A stretch of 14,840 nucleotides of DNA from contig CAJONL010000094.1 of NCBI GenBank assembly GCA_905235875.1, positions 1 to 14,840 of the forward strand. The letters run 5' to 3'. The first letter of the stretch is position 1. Each line of letters opens with the position of its first letter. This DNA is from an uncultured Bacilli bacterium (GTDB taxonomy: Bacteria; Bacillota_I; Bacilli_A; RF39; UBA660). The notes below the pieces were generated by a model. The model was not told the DNA's origin and searched no databases. It saw nothing but the letters and a program-made list of their open reading frames with translations. Of this stretch, positions 1 through 6,801 are shown in pieces. The position numbers and the translations under genes were made by a program.

Positions 1-16
1 TACTTGGAGGCATAAT

Positions 17-574
17 ATGAAAAAAGTTTTGTTTGTAAAAATTATAATAGTTTTATTACTTGCTTTGATTCTTTGTTATATATATTATAAAAATACTTCG
101 ATGGATAGTGTACTTAAAAACTTTGTTAAGGAAGAAGAAAAAGGAAATAGCAAGTTAGGGCAACCTTATGTAGGAACTTTATATATACCTGATTTAAAAT
201 TAAGACATGGATTTGTATCAAATGAAACTGATGAAGAAACATGTATGGATAGTGAAGTTTGTGCTTTTAATTTTAGTGAACAAAAACCAGAATTTAAGAA
301 TAGTAAAGTAATTATTGGTAACTCGATGGATGGTGGACTAAAAGGTAATTTTGTAGGATTAAAAACTCTTAAGCCAGGTGCGTTGGCATATGTTGAAAAA
401 GATGACGTTGTATTTAAATATAAACTTTATTATGTTGAAAAACAAACTAATTCACTTGATGATATGGCATATGGTCCTAAAAATAAAAGACAATTACTAC
501 TAATTGGAACTTCACAAACAACTAATTATTATGTTTTGCATTTTAATTATATTTCTGATTATAAGATAAAATAA
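17..574 (+). CDS. Sortase-fold membrane-anchored protein lacking catalytic residues
   Basis: This 185-residue protein has an N-terminal membrane helix (about residues 5-24) and an extracellular domain that follows the sortase pattern: a GTLYIPDLKL strand near 53-62, a 'VIIGN' segment near 98-102, 'NFVGLKTLKPG' near 111-121 and a 'LLLIGTS' strand at 160-166. In active sortases the segment reads GH, the strand ends in TC, and an Arg follows about a strand later. Here these positions are Asn102, Ser166 and a Tyr-Tyr pair (171-172), so all three catalytic residues appear to be lost. Length and fold order are otherwise intact and there is no frameshift, so it reads as a maintained pseudoenzyme and not a decayed gene. 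Cys76 and Cys82 could form a disulfide. An RBS (GGAGG, 6-10) precedes the ATG. The sortase relation is judged from motif order by eye; the function is unknown. Confidence 0.72.
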   Translation: MKKVLFVKIIIVLLLALILCYIYYKNTSMDSVLKNFVKEEEKGNSKLGQPYVGTLYIPDLKLRHGFVSNETDEETCMDSEVCAFNFSEQKPEFKNSKVIIGNSMDGGLKGNFVGLKTLKPGALAYVEKDDVVFKYKLYYVEKQTNSLDDMAYGPKNKRQLLLIGTSQTTNYYVLHFNYISDYKIK

Positions 575-580
575 AATAAA

Positions 581-604
581 CTCTACTTATGTAGAGCTTT
601 TATT
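581..604. terminator. Bidirectional intrinsic terminator between convergent genes
   Basis: A perfect 6-bp stem, CTCTAC (581-586) and GTAGAG (591-596), closes a TTAT loop. It is followed by CTTTTATTAT on the plus strand and by a T-rich run (TTTATTTTATTTT) on the minus strand. It sits between the stop of the sortase-like gene and the stop of the minus-strand trhA gene, so it probably serves both. Confidence 0.7.
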
Positions 605-1250
605 ATATAACGAAAAAGTAAATTGTTAAAAAGTGAAAAAATGTACCTAACATACAAAAGAAATGAAATACTGAGTGCATATATTTTTTTTTGCTGCCTA
701 AGCCATACAATATTGCACCGATTGTGTAGAAAAAACCTCCGAGTATGAGAAATAGAACTCCTTCTTTTCCCATACTTTCTAAAAGAATTTTTATGAAAAT
801 AAGACTTCCCCAACCATTTATCAAATGACAGATTACTTCGAGTTTTTGAAATTTTTCAATATTAATCGAAGTAGTTATAATGCCTGCTATAGTAACTATT
901 AATAAAATAGTAAATATTATCCAGCCAAGAAGGCCTCCTATTGCTATGAATGATATTGGAAGGTAAGTACAAAAAACTAAAATATAAACATTTGAATGAT
1001 CTATTACTCTTAAAACGTTTTTGCCTAATATATTTGGTGATAAAGCATGATAAATACATGAAATTGTATAAAGTATAATCATTGAACTTCCAAATAATGA
1101 TACGCTAACTTCGCTTTTTGCACCATGTGCTTTTACTACCAATAATACTAAAAGAGCAATAGATATTCCTGCAAATATTCCGTGTGATATTGAATTAATT
1201 AGTTCTTCTGTTAAATTGTACTTAGGGATTTTTATTCGTTCATTTTTCAT
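603..1250 (-). CDS. trhA: Hemolysin III family / PAQR-type membrane protein TrhA
   Basis: This is a 215-residue protein with seven predicted membrane helices and the Hly-III/PAQR signatures in the expected order: 'EELINSISHG' (His23) near the N-terminus, 'SCIYHAL' (His68), 'VIDHSNVYI' (Asp84-His85) and the C-terminal HSVFH-x9-H cluster (His192, His196, His206). In this family the conserved Asp and His residues form a metal site inside the helical bundle, and the bacterial members are implicated in membrane homeostasis; true hemolytic activity is rarely shown. The start is fixed by AAGGAG (1259-1264 on the reverse strand), eight bases before the ATG. It is transcribed alone on the minus strand, divergent from tspO, and ends at the shared terminator. 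Family assignment is firm; physiological role is inferred. Confidence 0.92.
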   Translation of the reverse strand: MKNERIKIPKYNLTEELINSISHGIFAGISIALLVLLVVKAHGAKSEVSVSLFGSSMIILYTISCIYHALSPNILGKNVLRVIDHSNVYILVFCTYLPISFIAIGGLLGWIIFTILLIVTIAGIITTSINIEKFQKLEVICHLINGWGSLIFIKILLESMGKEGVLFLILGGFFYTIGAILYGLGSKKKYMHSVFHFFCMLGTFFHFLTIYFFVI

Positions 1251-1331
1251 CTTTCTTTCTCCTTATCTTTAATTTTATGTTTAATTAATAATATTTATAA
1301 GAAAAATTCATATATTTTATTGGGTGAGTAT

Positions 1332-1787
1332 ATGAAAAATATAAAAGTTTTAATAATTTGTATTATTATTCCACTACTTGTAGGTTTTGTATCAAATCTT
1401 CTTGGAAATTCTGCTTCCTATAGTACATTTAATAAACCATTTTTATCTCCGCCAGGAATAGTCTTTCCTATTGTTTGGACAATACTTTATATTTTAATGG
1501 GGATATCATCTTATATAATTTATACATCAAGTGATAAAAATAAAAATAAAGCACTTACTATTTATGGTGTACAACTTTTTGTAAATATGTTTTGGACATT
1601 TTTCTTTTTTAATCTTAGATGGTATCTATTCTCATTTATATGGATTCTTCTTTTAATAGGACTAGTTTCTTATATGATATATCTTTTTTATAAAATAGAT
1701 AAAAAAGCAGGACTATTTCAAGTACCATATTTAATTTGGCTTGTATTTGCATCTTATTTAAATATCATGATATTTATATTGAACTAA
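1332..1787 (+). CDS. tspO: TspO/MBR family membrane protein
   Basis: This 151-residue protein has five membrane helices and the TspO/MBR (tryptophan-rich sensory protein) pattern: a 'FNKPFLSPPG' loop followed by 'FPIVWTILYILMG', a middle 'QLFVNMFWTFFFF', and a C-terminal 'VPYLIWLVFASYLN' ending in Asn. The family binds porphyrins and related tetrapyrroles and is linked to stress and tetrapyrrole handling; what it does in this organism is unknown. An in-frame TTG at 1320 is possible, but the ATG at 1332 is preferred because GGTGA (1323-1327) lies just upstream, matching the short-spaced RBS style seen across this window. It is divergent from trhA, with about 80 bases shared between them; I could not pick a convincing promoter there. 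About 105 bases with no evident structure follow it. Confidence 0.93.
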   Translation: MKNIKVLIICIIIPLLVGFVSNLLGNSASYSTFNKPFLSPPGIVFPIVWTILYILMGISSYIIYTSSDKNKNKALTIYGVQLFVNMFWTFFFFNLRWYLFSFIWILLLIGLVSYMIYLFYKIDKKAGLFQVPYLIWLVFASYLNIMIFILN

Positions 1788-1892
1788 TATTTATTATCTT
1801 TACCTATATAAGTATACATCGTTTTAATGTTTATTTCTATTCAATGTATAAAAAACTTATAAAAAGTTTACTCTAATATTGGAGGGATAAAT

Positions 1893-2321
1893 ATGAATGA
1901 AAATATAAAAGTATTAGATGATATATATAAGGGAGCGGAAATGGGTAGTTCTGCTGTTGATACTATTTTAGAAAAAATTGATGATGAGGCTTTGAAAAAA
2001 GAAGCAGAATATGAAAAAGAATGTTATAAAGAAATTGAAAGTAAGATAGAAAAAATATATCCAAAGTATAATAATGATAAACCTAGGGAAGCAAGTCCTA
2101 TTGTTAAAGCTTTTTCTTGGGCAGGAATTGAGTTTAAAACATTAACCGATAAAACTAATTCTAAGATTGCAGAAATTCTTTTAAATGGTTTTAATATGGG
2201 GGTAATAGACGGAAGAAAAATGCTTAATAATAACATAATAGAAGATGATGTTAAAGAAATTGTAAATAGTTATGTAGATATGCAAGAAAAGACTATAGAA
2301 AGACTAAAAAAATTTTTATAA
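1893..2321 (+). CDS. Small all-helical protein of unknown function
   Basis: This 142-residue cytoplasmic protein has no signal peptide or membrane segment. Its sequence looks almost wholly helical: about four amphipathic helices rich in Glu and Lys, with a turn near 'PKYNNDKPREASP' (about 56-68) and a final 'GFNMGVIDGRKML' helix region. The opening 'IYKGAEMGSSAVDTIL' together with the later 'NGFNMGV' resembles ferritin-like four-helix bundles of unknown function (DUF2383-like); this resemblance is tentative and I see no clear di-iron ExxH ligand pair. A strong RBS (GGAGGG, 1881-1886) fixes the ATG. The next gene begins nine bases after its stop, so the two are probably co-transcribed. Confidence 0.85.
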   Translation: MNENIKVLDDIYKGAEMGSSAVDTILEKIDDEALKKEAEYEKECYKEIESKIEKIYPKYNNDKPREASPIVKAFSWAGIEFKTLTDKTNSKIAEILLNGFNMGVIDGRKMLNNNIIEDDVKEIVNSYVDMQEKTIERLKKFL

Positions 2322-2330
2322 GGGGTGAAT

Positions 2331-3149
2331 ATGAAAAAGATAATACTATTAGTTTTCTTATTTTTAGCTTTATTTATTAACTATAATCCTACTTTTGTTA
2401 AAACTGATAGAATTATGAATTATAGTAGTAAATTATCTAATAATATAGATACTAATATTAAATTTAAATCTAATTTAAAAAAATATGAAAAGTATAATGA
2501 TTTAAGTATTAATATAATTACTAAAAATGATAAAGATAATATTCTTATTAATTATTTAGTAAAAGATAAAAATAGTAATTCAAATGGTATAATAGCTATT
2601 AAAAATAATAAGTTATATTTAGAATCTAAAGATATAGAAAAAAAGCCTATTTTATTATGTGATAAGATAGATATAAATAAAGTAATTAATAATAGTAAAA
2701 TAATAAATGATTTAAATATTAAACTTTTATATACTATGAAAAAATATAATTATAGTATTGATAAAAATAATATAAATAAAGTGAAAAATAGTTTTATATC
2801 ATTAATAGGAGATGATAGGGATTTAATTATAGAATTTGAAAAGATATTAAATGTTAAAAGTGATAGTATTGATAGATACTTAAAAAGAATAAATAGTTTT
2901 TCTTTAAAGAAAGTTATAAAAGATAAAAAAATAGTTTTAGAGAAAGGAAAAGATTTTAATTATATTATAAAAGTTACTAATAGTAAAAATAAGTATTTTA
3001 ATATTTATATAAATAATAAAGATAATTCAAAGAAATTAAATGATATTAATGTTAAAAAAGCTATAGTTTATAAAAAACTAAAAAGTGATGAAAAAAGTAA
3101 TATTATATTAAATTACTATAAGACATTATTTAGGTTTATAAAATTATAA
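2331..3149 (+). CDS. Exported Lys/Asn/Ile-rich protein of unknown function
   Basis: I do not recognise this 272-residue protein. It opens with a short basic end and a hydrophobic stretch (about residues 3-17, 'IILLVFLFLALFI'), which acts as a signal or anchor, so the rest is probably outside the membrane. The body is extremely rich in Lys, Asn, Ile, Asp and Ser and nearly free of Trp, Gly, Pro and Cys (one Cys, in 'LLCDKI'). It alternates short beta-like and helical stretches; 'NYIIKVTNSKNKYFNIYINNKDN' type strands suggest a lipoprotein-like beta sheet, but there is no lipobox. An in-frame GTG lies at 2325; the ATG at 2331 is chosen because GGGGTGA (2322-2328) is then the RBS. It follows the helical unknown by nine bases. 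A poly-T run comes after the stop but has no supporting hairpin. Confidence 0.82.
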   Translation: MKKIILLVFLFLALFINYNPTFVKTDRIMNYSSKLSNNIDTNIKFKSNLKKYEKYNDLSINIITKNDKDNILINYLVKDKNSNSNGIIAIKNNKLYLESKDIEKKPILLCDKIDINKVINNSKIINDLNIKLLYTMKKYNYSIDKNNINKVKNSFISLIGDDRDLIIEFEKILNVKSDSIDRYLKRINSFSLKKVIKDKKIVLEKGKDFNYIIKVTNSKNKYFNIYINNKDNSKKLNDINVKKAIVYKKLKSDEKSNIILNYYKTLFRFIKL

Positions 3150-3198
3150 AGCTTTTTTTTCTTTTTTTGAATAGTATTATTTAGAGAGTGATAATATT

Positions 3199-3753
3199 AT
3201 GAGCCTATTTGAAATATTTTTAATTAGTGTTAGTCTTTCTATGGATGCTATGGCAGTATCTATGTGCAAGGGAATAGTTTCACAAAATGAAATAAAATCA
3301 GGTTTAAAATTGGGATTATTTTTTGGCTTTTTTCAGTTTTTAATGCCTATTATAGGGTATCTTTTAGGAGCTACTTTTAGTAATTTTATTAGTAAGATAG
3401 ATCACTATATAGTATTTATATTATTATCTATTATTTCCTTTAATATGATACAGGATTCAAAAGAGACTAAAGATGACTTTAATTTGTCTTTTAATTTAAA
3501 GGAAATAATTATTTTATCTTTTGCTACTAGTATAGATGCTTTAGCTGTTGGAATCTCTTATGCTTTTTTAGATTCTTTTAAGATTATTTTTCCAGTTATT
3601 ATAGGTATAGTTTGTTTTACTATTTCATTTATATCTTTTTTATTTAGTTATAGATTTAGAAGAATTTTTAAAGGAAAAGAATCTTTAGTTGGAGGAATTA
3701 TTATATTTTTAATAGGACTTAAGATTTTATTAGAGCATTTAGGTATTATTTGA
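3199..3753 (+). CDS. mntP: Manganese efflux pump MntP
   Basis: This is a 184-residue, six-helix protein built of two homologous halves, each with the MntP signature: 'SLSMDAMAVSM' (Asp16) in helix 1 and 'ATSIDALAVGIS' (Asp113) in helix 4. These intramembrane acidic residues are required for Mn(II) export in characterised MntP proteins. Length matches the family. The related sporulation protein YtaF is an alternative, but the size and the G-rich 'GLFFGFFQFLMPIIGYLLG' stretch favour MntP. GAGAGTGAT (3184-3192) serves as RBS. Only about 50 bases separate it from the gene upstream, too little for a yybP-ykoY manganese riboswitch. Its TGA stop overlaps the extended -10 of the next gene. Confidence 0.92.
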   Translation: MSLFEIFLISVSLSMDAMAVSMCKGIVSQNEIKSGLKLGLFFGFFQFLMPIIGYLLGATFSNFISKIDHYIVFILLSIISFNMIQDSKETKDDFNLSFNLKEIIILSFATSIDALAVGISYAFLDSFKIIFPVIIGIVCFTISFISFLFSYRFRRIFKGKESLVGGIIIFLIGLKILLEHLGII

Positions 3754-3771
3754 TATAATTGATGTGGTGAT
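3751..3771 (+). promoter_or_regulatory. Extended -10 promoter and GGTGAT RBS of the nitroreductase gene
   Basis: TGATATAAT (3751-3759) is a perfect extended -10; its TGA is also the mntP stop codon. GGTGAT (3766-3771) lies four bases before the GTG start at 3776. A transcript starting about seven bases after the -10 would begin at or next to the RBS, giving a leader of only about ten bases. The -35 region (about 3731-3736) is poor, as is usual with extended -10 promoters. Confidence 0.55.
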
Positions 3772-3775
3772 AATT

Positions 3776-4324
3776 GTGAAATTAAAAGATGCGATTGAAG
3801 AAAGAAGAAGTATTAGAAAGTTTACTGATGAAGAAATAGATGATGAAACAATTAGAAAAATAATTAATTCTGGAATGTTAGCTCCTTCTGCAAAAAATAG
3901 ACAACCGTGGTATTTTTATGTAGTAACAGATGAGATAAAAAATAAAATTGGTGATTTGCTTATTAATTTGAAACAGGAAAAAAGTGAAGAAGGGGATTAC
4001 TTATATAGTAGTAGTGTGACTTATACAGGAAGTGCAATAAAAGATGCGAATAAGTTAATACTTGTTTTTACTAATGAAGATAAAAACTATCTTATATCTG
4101 ATACTTTATCTATAGGAGCAGCGATAGAAAATATGCTTCTTACCATTACTTCTTTAAATCTAGGAGGTTTATGGATAAGGGATATAACTCATATTGAAAA
4201 AGAAATAAATAAACTTGTAGGAACAAATAAAAAGCTTTCATCTGGTATTCTTATAGGGAAGCCTTTATATATTCCAAAGTCTAGGAAGAGAAATGATTTA
4301 GATGATATAACAATATTTATGTGA
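3776..4324 (+). CDS. Nitroreductase family FMN-dependent oxidoreductase
   Basis: This 182-residue protein is a compact nitroreductase. 'ERRSIRKF' near the N-terminus binds the FMN phosphate, 'APSAKNRQPWYFYVV' is the classic second motif, and 'GAAIENMLLTITSLNLGGLWI' is the conserved helix and loop of the dimer's flavin site. The family uses FMN and NAD(P)H to reduce nitro compounds, quinones or enones; the natural substrate cannot be told from sequence. Upstream in-frame GTG codons (from 3764) would add 'MVII', but GGTGAT (3766-3771) would then be inside the gene, so the GTG at 3776, giving MKLKDAIEERR, is preferred. The next gene starts 13 bases after its TGA stop. Confidence 0.9.
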   Translation: MKLKDAIEERRSIRKFTDEEIDDETIRKIINSGMLAPSAKNRQPWYFYVVTDEIKNKIGDLLINLKQEKSEEGDYLYSSSVTYTGSAIKDANKLILVFTNEDKNYLISDTLSIGAAIENMLLTITSLNLGGLWIRDITHIEKEINKLVGTNKKLSSGILIGKPLYIPKSRKRNDLDDITIFM

Positions 4325-4337
4325 CATATATTTTAAT

Positions 4338-4718
4338 ATGGATGATGAAACTTTTAAAAAACTTAAACAGATAAATATTGAGGATAATATTTGGGTGATA
4401 TATCTATTTATTATATTTTTTAGTTTTTATTCTAATAAGCTTGAAAGAGAATATTATATTTTTAAAGATCCTGTAAAAAAAGAAAAATATAAAAAAATAC
4501 TTATAGGTATATTTACTGTTTTATTGATAGTATATATTTATTTTTTAAATTCTAGTTACGATGATCTAAAAGATTTAAAACCTAGTGATAGCGATAATAA
4601 AAAGATGTTAGTAAGTTTTTCGTTTTTAGCTTCACTTTTAATTACTATAAGTGGTATCATTTTTCTATATATTGCAATAGTTGATAATCAGTTAGATGTC
4701 GAACTTGCTTTTAATTAA
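4338..4718 (+). CDS. Three-helix membrane protein of unknown function
   Basis: I do not recognise this 126-residue protein. It shows a short cytoplasmic-looking start (MDDETFKKLKQIN), a membrane helix at about residues 18-31, a charged loop with 'KDPVKKEKYKK', a second helix at about 52-70, an acidic loop (about 72-88) and a third helix at about 89-114. No catalytic motif is visible. There is no good Shine-Dalgarno sequence before the ATG at 4338; it may depend on translation of the nitroreductase gene, whose stop lies 13 bases upstream, or use a later start. Reading-frame integrity and codon use like its neighbours support a real gene. Confidence 0.75.
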   Translation: MDDETFKKLKQINIEDNIWVIYLFIIFFSFYSNKLEREYYIFKDPVKKEKYKKILIGIFTVLLIVYIYFLNSSYDDLKDLKPSDSDNKKMLVSFSFLASLLITISGIIFLYIAIVDNQLDVELAFN

Positions 4719-4740
4719 TATTTATTATTTTTAATTATTA

Positions 4741-4779
4741 TGATATAATGAGGAAGAATTATTATTTAGTTTTGGTGAT
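4741..4779 (+). promoter_or_regulatory. Extended -10 promoter and RBS of the HD-domain gene
   Basis: TGATATAAT (4741-4749) is a second perfect extended -10, identical to the one at 3751. It gives a leader of about 27 bases ending in GGTGAT (4774-4779), three bases before the ATG at 4783. The -35 region (around 4721-4726) is only T-rich. Confidence 0.55.
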
Positions 4780-4782
4780 TAT

Positions 4783-5343
4783 ATGATTCTAACTAGTAAA
4801 AAGGCAAAAGAGTATTTGGAAAATGCAAGGGGATATCAAGAAAGTGATCTTTGGATAAAACATAGTTATTTAGTTGGAGAAGTAGCTAGTATTATTGCTG
4901 AGAATTTAAATCTAGATAGTGAAAAAGCATTAACTTTAGGCCTTGTGCATGATATTGGTAAAAGTGTAGGGCCTATAGAGAAACATATAATTAATGGTTA
5001 TAAATATTTAAAAGCACTAGGATATGATGATGAGTATTGTGATATTTGTTTGGTCCATTCATATTTGAATAATGATACATATTGTACAGCTGGAGGAATA
5101 TGCACTAATGTAGAACTTACTAAGTGGATAAAAAATCATAAATATACTATTTATGAAAAAATAATTAATCTTGCAGATCTTATGTGTACTTTTGAAATAT
5201 GCACTATTGAGGATAGACTTAAAGATATAAAAAATAGATATGGTGTATTTGAAAATACTTTATATCACAAAAAAGAAGTATTTAAATTAAAAAAAGAATT
5301 TGATAGATTACTAGGATTTGACTTATATGATTTATTTTTTTGA
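4783..5343 (+). CDS. HD-domain metal-dependent phosphohydrolase
   Basis: This 186-residue soluble protein carries an HD domain: His27 on the first helix ('IKHSYLVGEVA'), the His56-Asp57 pair in 'GLVHDIGKS', His68, His92 ('LVHSYL') and Asp132 in 'IINLADLM'. That ligand set (H...HD...H...H...D) suits a dinuclear metal site, as in HDIG-type phosphohydrolases that cleave nucleotides or cyclic dinucleotides; the actual substrate is unknown. Six cysteines (86, 89, 101, 107, 135, 140), four of them packed in the 22 residues after the active-site region, are unusual for such a protein and hint at metal or redox involvement. It is 186 residues like YqeK, but the sequence does not follow YqeK closely. 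It has its own promoter; no terminator is evident after it. Confidence 0.88.
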   Translation: MILTSKKAKEYLENARGYQESDLWIKHSYLVGEVASIIAENLNLDSEKALTLGLVHDIGKSVGPIEKHIINGYKYLKALGYDDEYCDICLVHSYLNNDTYCTAGGICTNVELTKWIKNHKYTIYEKIINLADLMCTFEICTIEDRLKDIKNRYGVFENTLYHKKEVFKLKKEFDRLLGFDLYDLFF

Positions 5344-5381
5344 AAAAAATACAAAAAAATAATGGAAAAATTAAAAAAATG

Positions 5382-5409
5382 TGTTAATATTGTAGTAGAG
5401 ATTTTGGAG
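5382..5409 (+). promoter_or_regulatory. Possible extended -10 promoter and RBS of the L,D-transpeptidase gene
   Basis: TGTTAATAT (5382-5390) fits TGn plus TAATAT, and GGAG (5406-5409) lies seven bases before the ATG at 5417. No clear -35 hexamer is seen in the A-rich stretch upstream (5341-5380). Confidence 0.4.
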
Positions 5410-5416
5410 AAGTATT

Positions 5417-6769
5417 ATGGAAAGACATGGCAAGAAAACTTTTTCTATTTTTTTAGTAGTTGTAATAATGGTTACAGCATCTTTAATTGTGCTTAAAACA
5501 TTTGAAGGGAGTTATGCGCTTCCTACTGTGGAAGACCCTAAATTAATTAGTGTTGTTAATAGTTCTAGTAATTCTGTAAAATTGACTTATAATCTTTCAA
5601 ATGTAGAACCGGGTTATAAAGTTAGTGTTTATAAAGATTCAGTTAAAACTTATGATATCACTTCTTTTCAAAATGGAGATAATTCTTATGATATTACTGG
5701 GCTAGAAAAAGGAAAGGTCTACAGTTTTTATATTGAAGTATGTGATAGTGATGATTTAGAAACAAGAGTGTGTGGAAAAAGTGAAATAAAAACTATTGAA
5801 ATTCCTAAAGATCAACCAGTTGCTCCTCGTACATTAGGAAAGATTAATTCAATTACTTTAGTAAAAAGTACATCTTCTACTCTTACAGTTAGATGGAACA
5901 AAGCTGAAAATGCTTCTTCTTATACCATAAAATATAAAGGACCTAATGGTAAAGAGTATACTCATACTAATATTAAAGCAACATCTTGTAATATAAAATC
6001 TCTTAAGGCTAATTCTAAGTATTATATTTCAGTTATTGCAATTAATAATAGTCTTTTAAAAAATAATAATAATTGGTATACAAAATCTTTTTGGACTGAT
6101 CCTAGTGTTCCTAATATACGTGGTTTTAAAGCTGATATAAGTAGTTCTACAAAAATAGAACTTAGTTGGAAAAAAATAAAAAATAAAAAAATTAGTTACG
6201 TAATTTATAGATCAACTAATAATAAAAACTGGACTAAAATTAGAACTTTTAATTATAAAAAGACTTCTTATGTTGATAAAAAACTAAATTCTAAGAAAAC
6301 TTATTATTATAAAATGCAACCTGTTTATAAAGGGAAAAATAAAAACTTTTACGGTAATTTTACTTCTGTAAAGAAAATATCATTGGCATCTAAAAACAAA
6401 GGTACTTATATATTGGTTTCAATAAAGAAACAAAAGATTTGGTTTTACAAAAAAGGAAAACTTATTTTAAAATCTAATGTAGTAACTGGTAGAAAAGGAG
6501 TTACTAATACTCCTAAGGGTACATATAGTATTAGAGGTAAATCAAGAAGTGCTTATTTAGTTGGCGATGATTATGTCAGTTTTGTTAATTACTGGATGCT
6601 TATTGATAGTGGTCATCAAATAGGACTTCATGATGCAACATGGAGAAGTAAATTTGGAGGTTCGATTTATAAATACAATGGTTCACATGGGTGTATTAAT
6701 CTTCCGATGAGTGTGGCTAAAAAAATATATAAAAAGGCTCCAGTTGGAACTAGAGTAATAGTAAAATAG
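5417..6769 (+). CDS. Exported fibronectin-III / L,D-transpeptidase (YkuD) protein
   Basis: This 450-residue protein has a basic start and a membrane or signal segment (about residues 9-27). About three fibronectin type III-like modules follow (roughly 37-130, 141-228 and 233-322), recognisable by repeats such as 'SSTLTVRWNKAENASSYTIKY' with a later 'Y-x-I-x-V' strand. The C-terminal YkuD domain (about 330-450) holds the catalytic motif: His405 in 'IGLHDATW' and 'SHGCINLP' with Cys426. L,D-transpeptidases form 3-3 peptidoglycan cross-links or attach proteins to the wall, acting outside the membrane, and resist most beta-lactams. The Fn3 modules probably space or position the enzyme in the wall. 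The active site looks complete. It shows the cell has peptidoglycan. An intrinsic terminator overlaps its TAG stop. Confidence 0.93.
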   Translation: MERHGKKTFSIFLVVVIMVTASLIVLKTFEGSYALPTVEDPKLISVVNSSSNSVKLTYNLSNVEPGYKVSVYKDSVKTYDITSFQNGDNSYDITGLEKGKVYSFYIEVCDSDDLETRVCGKSEIKTIEIPKDQPVAPRTLGKINSITLVKSTSSTLTVRWNKAENASSYTIKYKGPNGKEYTHTNIKATSCNIKSLKANSKYYISVIAINNSLLKNNNNWYTKSFWTDPSVPNIRGFKADISSSTKIELSWKKIKNKKISYVIYRSTNNKNWTKIRTFNYKKTSYVDKKLNSKKTYYYKMQPVYKGKNKNFYGNFTSVKKISLASKNKGTYILVSIKKQKIWFYKKGKLILKSNVVTGRKGVTNTPKGTYSIRGKSRSAYLVGDDYVSFVNYWMLIDSGHQIGLHDATWRSKFGGSIYKYNGSHGCINLPMSVAKKIYKKAPVGTRVIVK

Positions 6770-6791
6770 AAACAGTTTTGTTTCTATTTTT
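6764..6791 (+). terminator. Intrinsic terminator overlapping the L,D-transpeptidase stop codon
   Basis: TAGAAAC (6767-6773) pairs with GTTTCTA (6780-6786) around an AGTTTT loop and can extend by A-T pairs to 6764; five Ts follow (6787-6791). The TAG stop forms the base of the stem. The stem is low in GC, so read-through into the next gene at 6802 is possible. Confidence 0.65.
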
Positions 6792-6801
6792 GAGGTAATG
6801 T

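Noticed and set aside
583..1059. Minus-strand open frames inside the trhA gene
   Set aside because: They are out-of-frame shadows of the seven-helix TrhA gene, which has the family motifs and the RBS.
2024..2236. Minus-strand open frame opposite the helical unknown
   Set aside because: It lies entirely within a plus-strand gene with a strong RBS and has no RBS or family motif of its own.
3151..3169. Terminator in the poly-T tract after the Lys/Asn-rich gene
   Set aside because: The T run has no inverted repeat before it, only the short AAAGCTTT palindrome, which cannot form a loop.
3150..3198. Manganese (yybP-ykoY) riboswitch ahead of mntP
   Set aside because: The gap is only 49 bases and shows no suitable helices; the aptamer would not fit.
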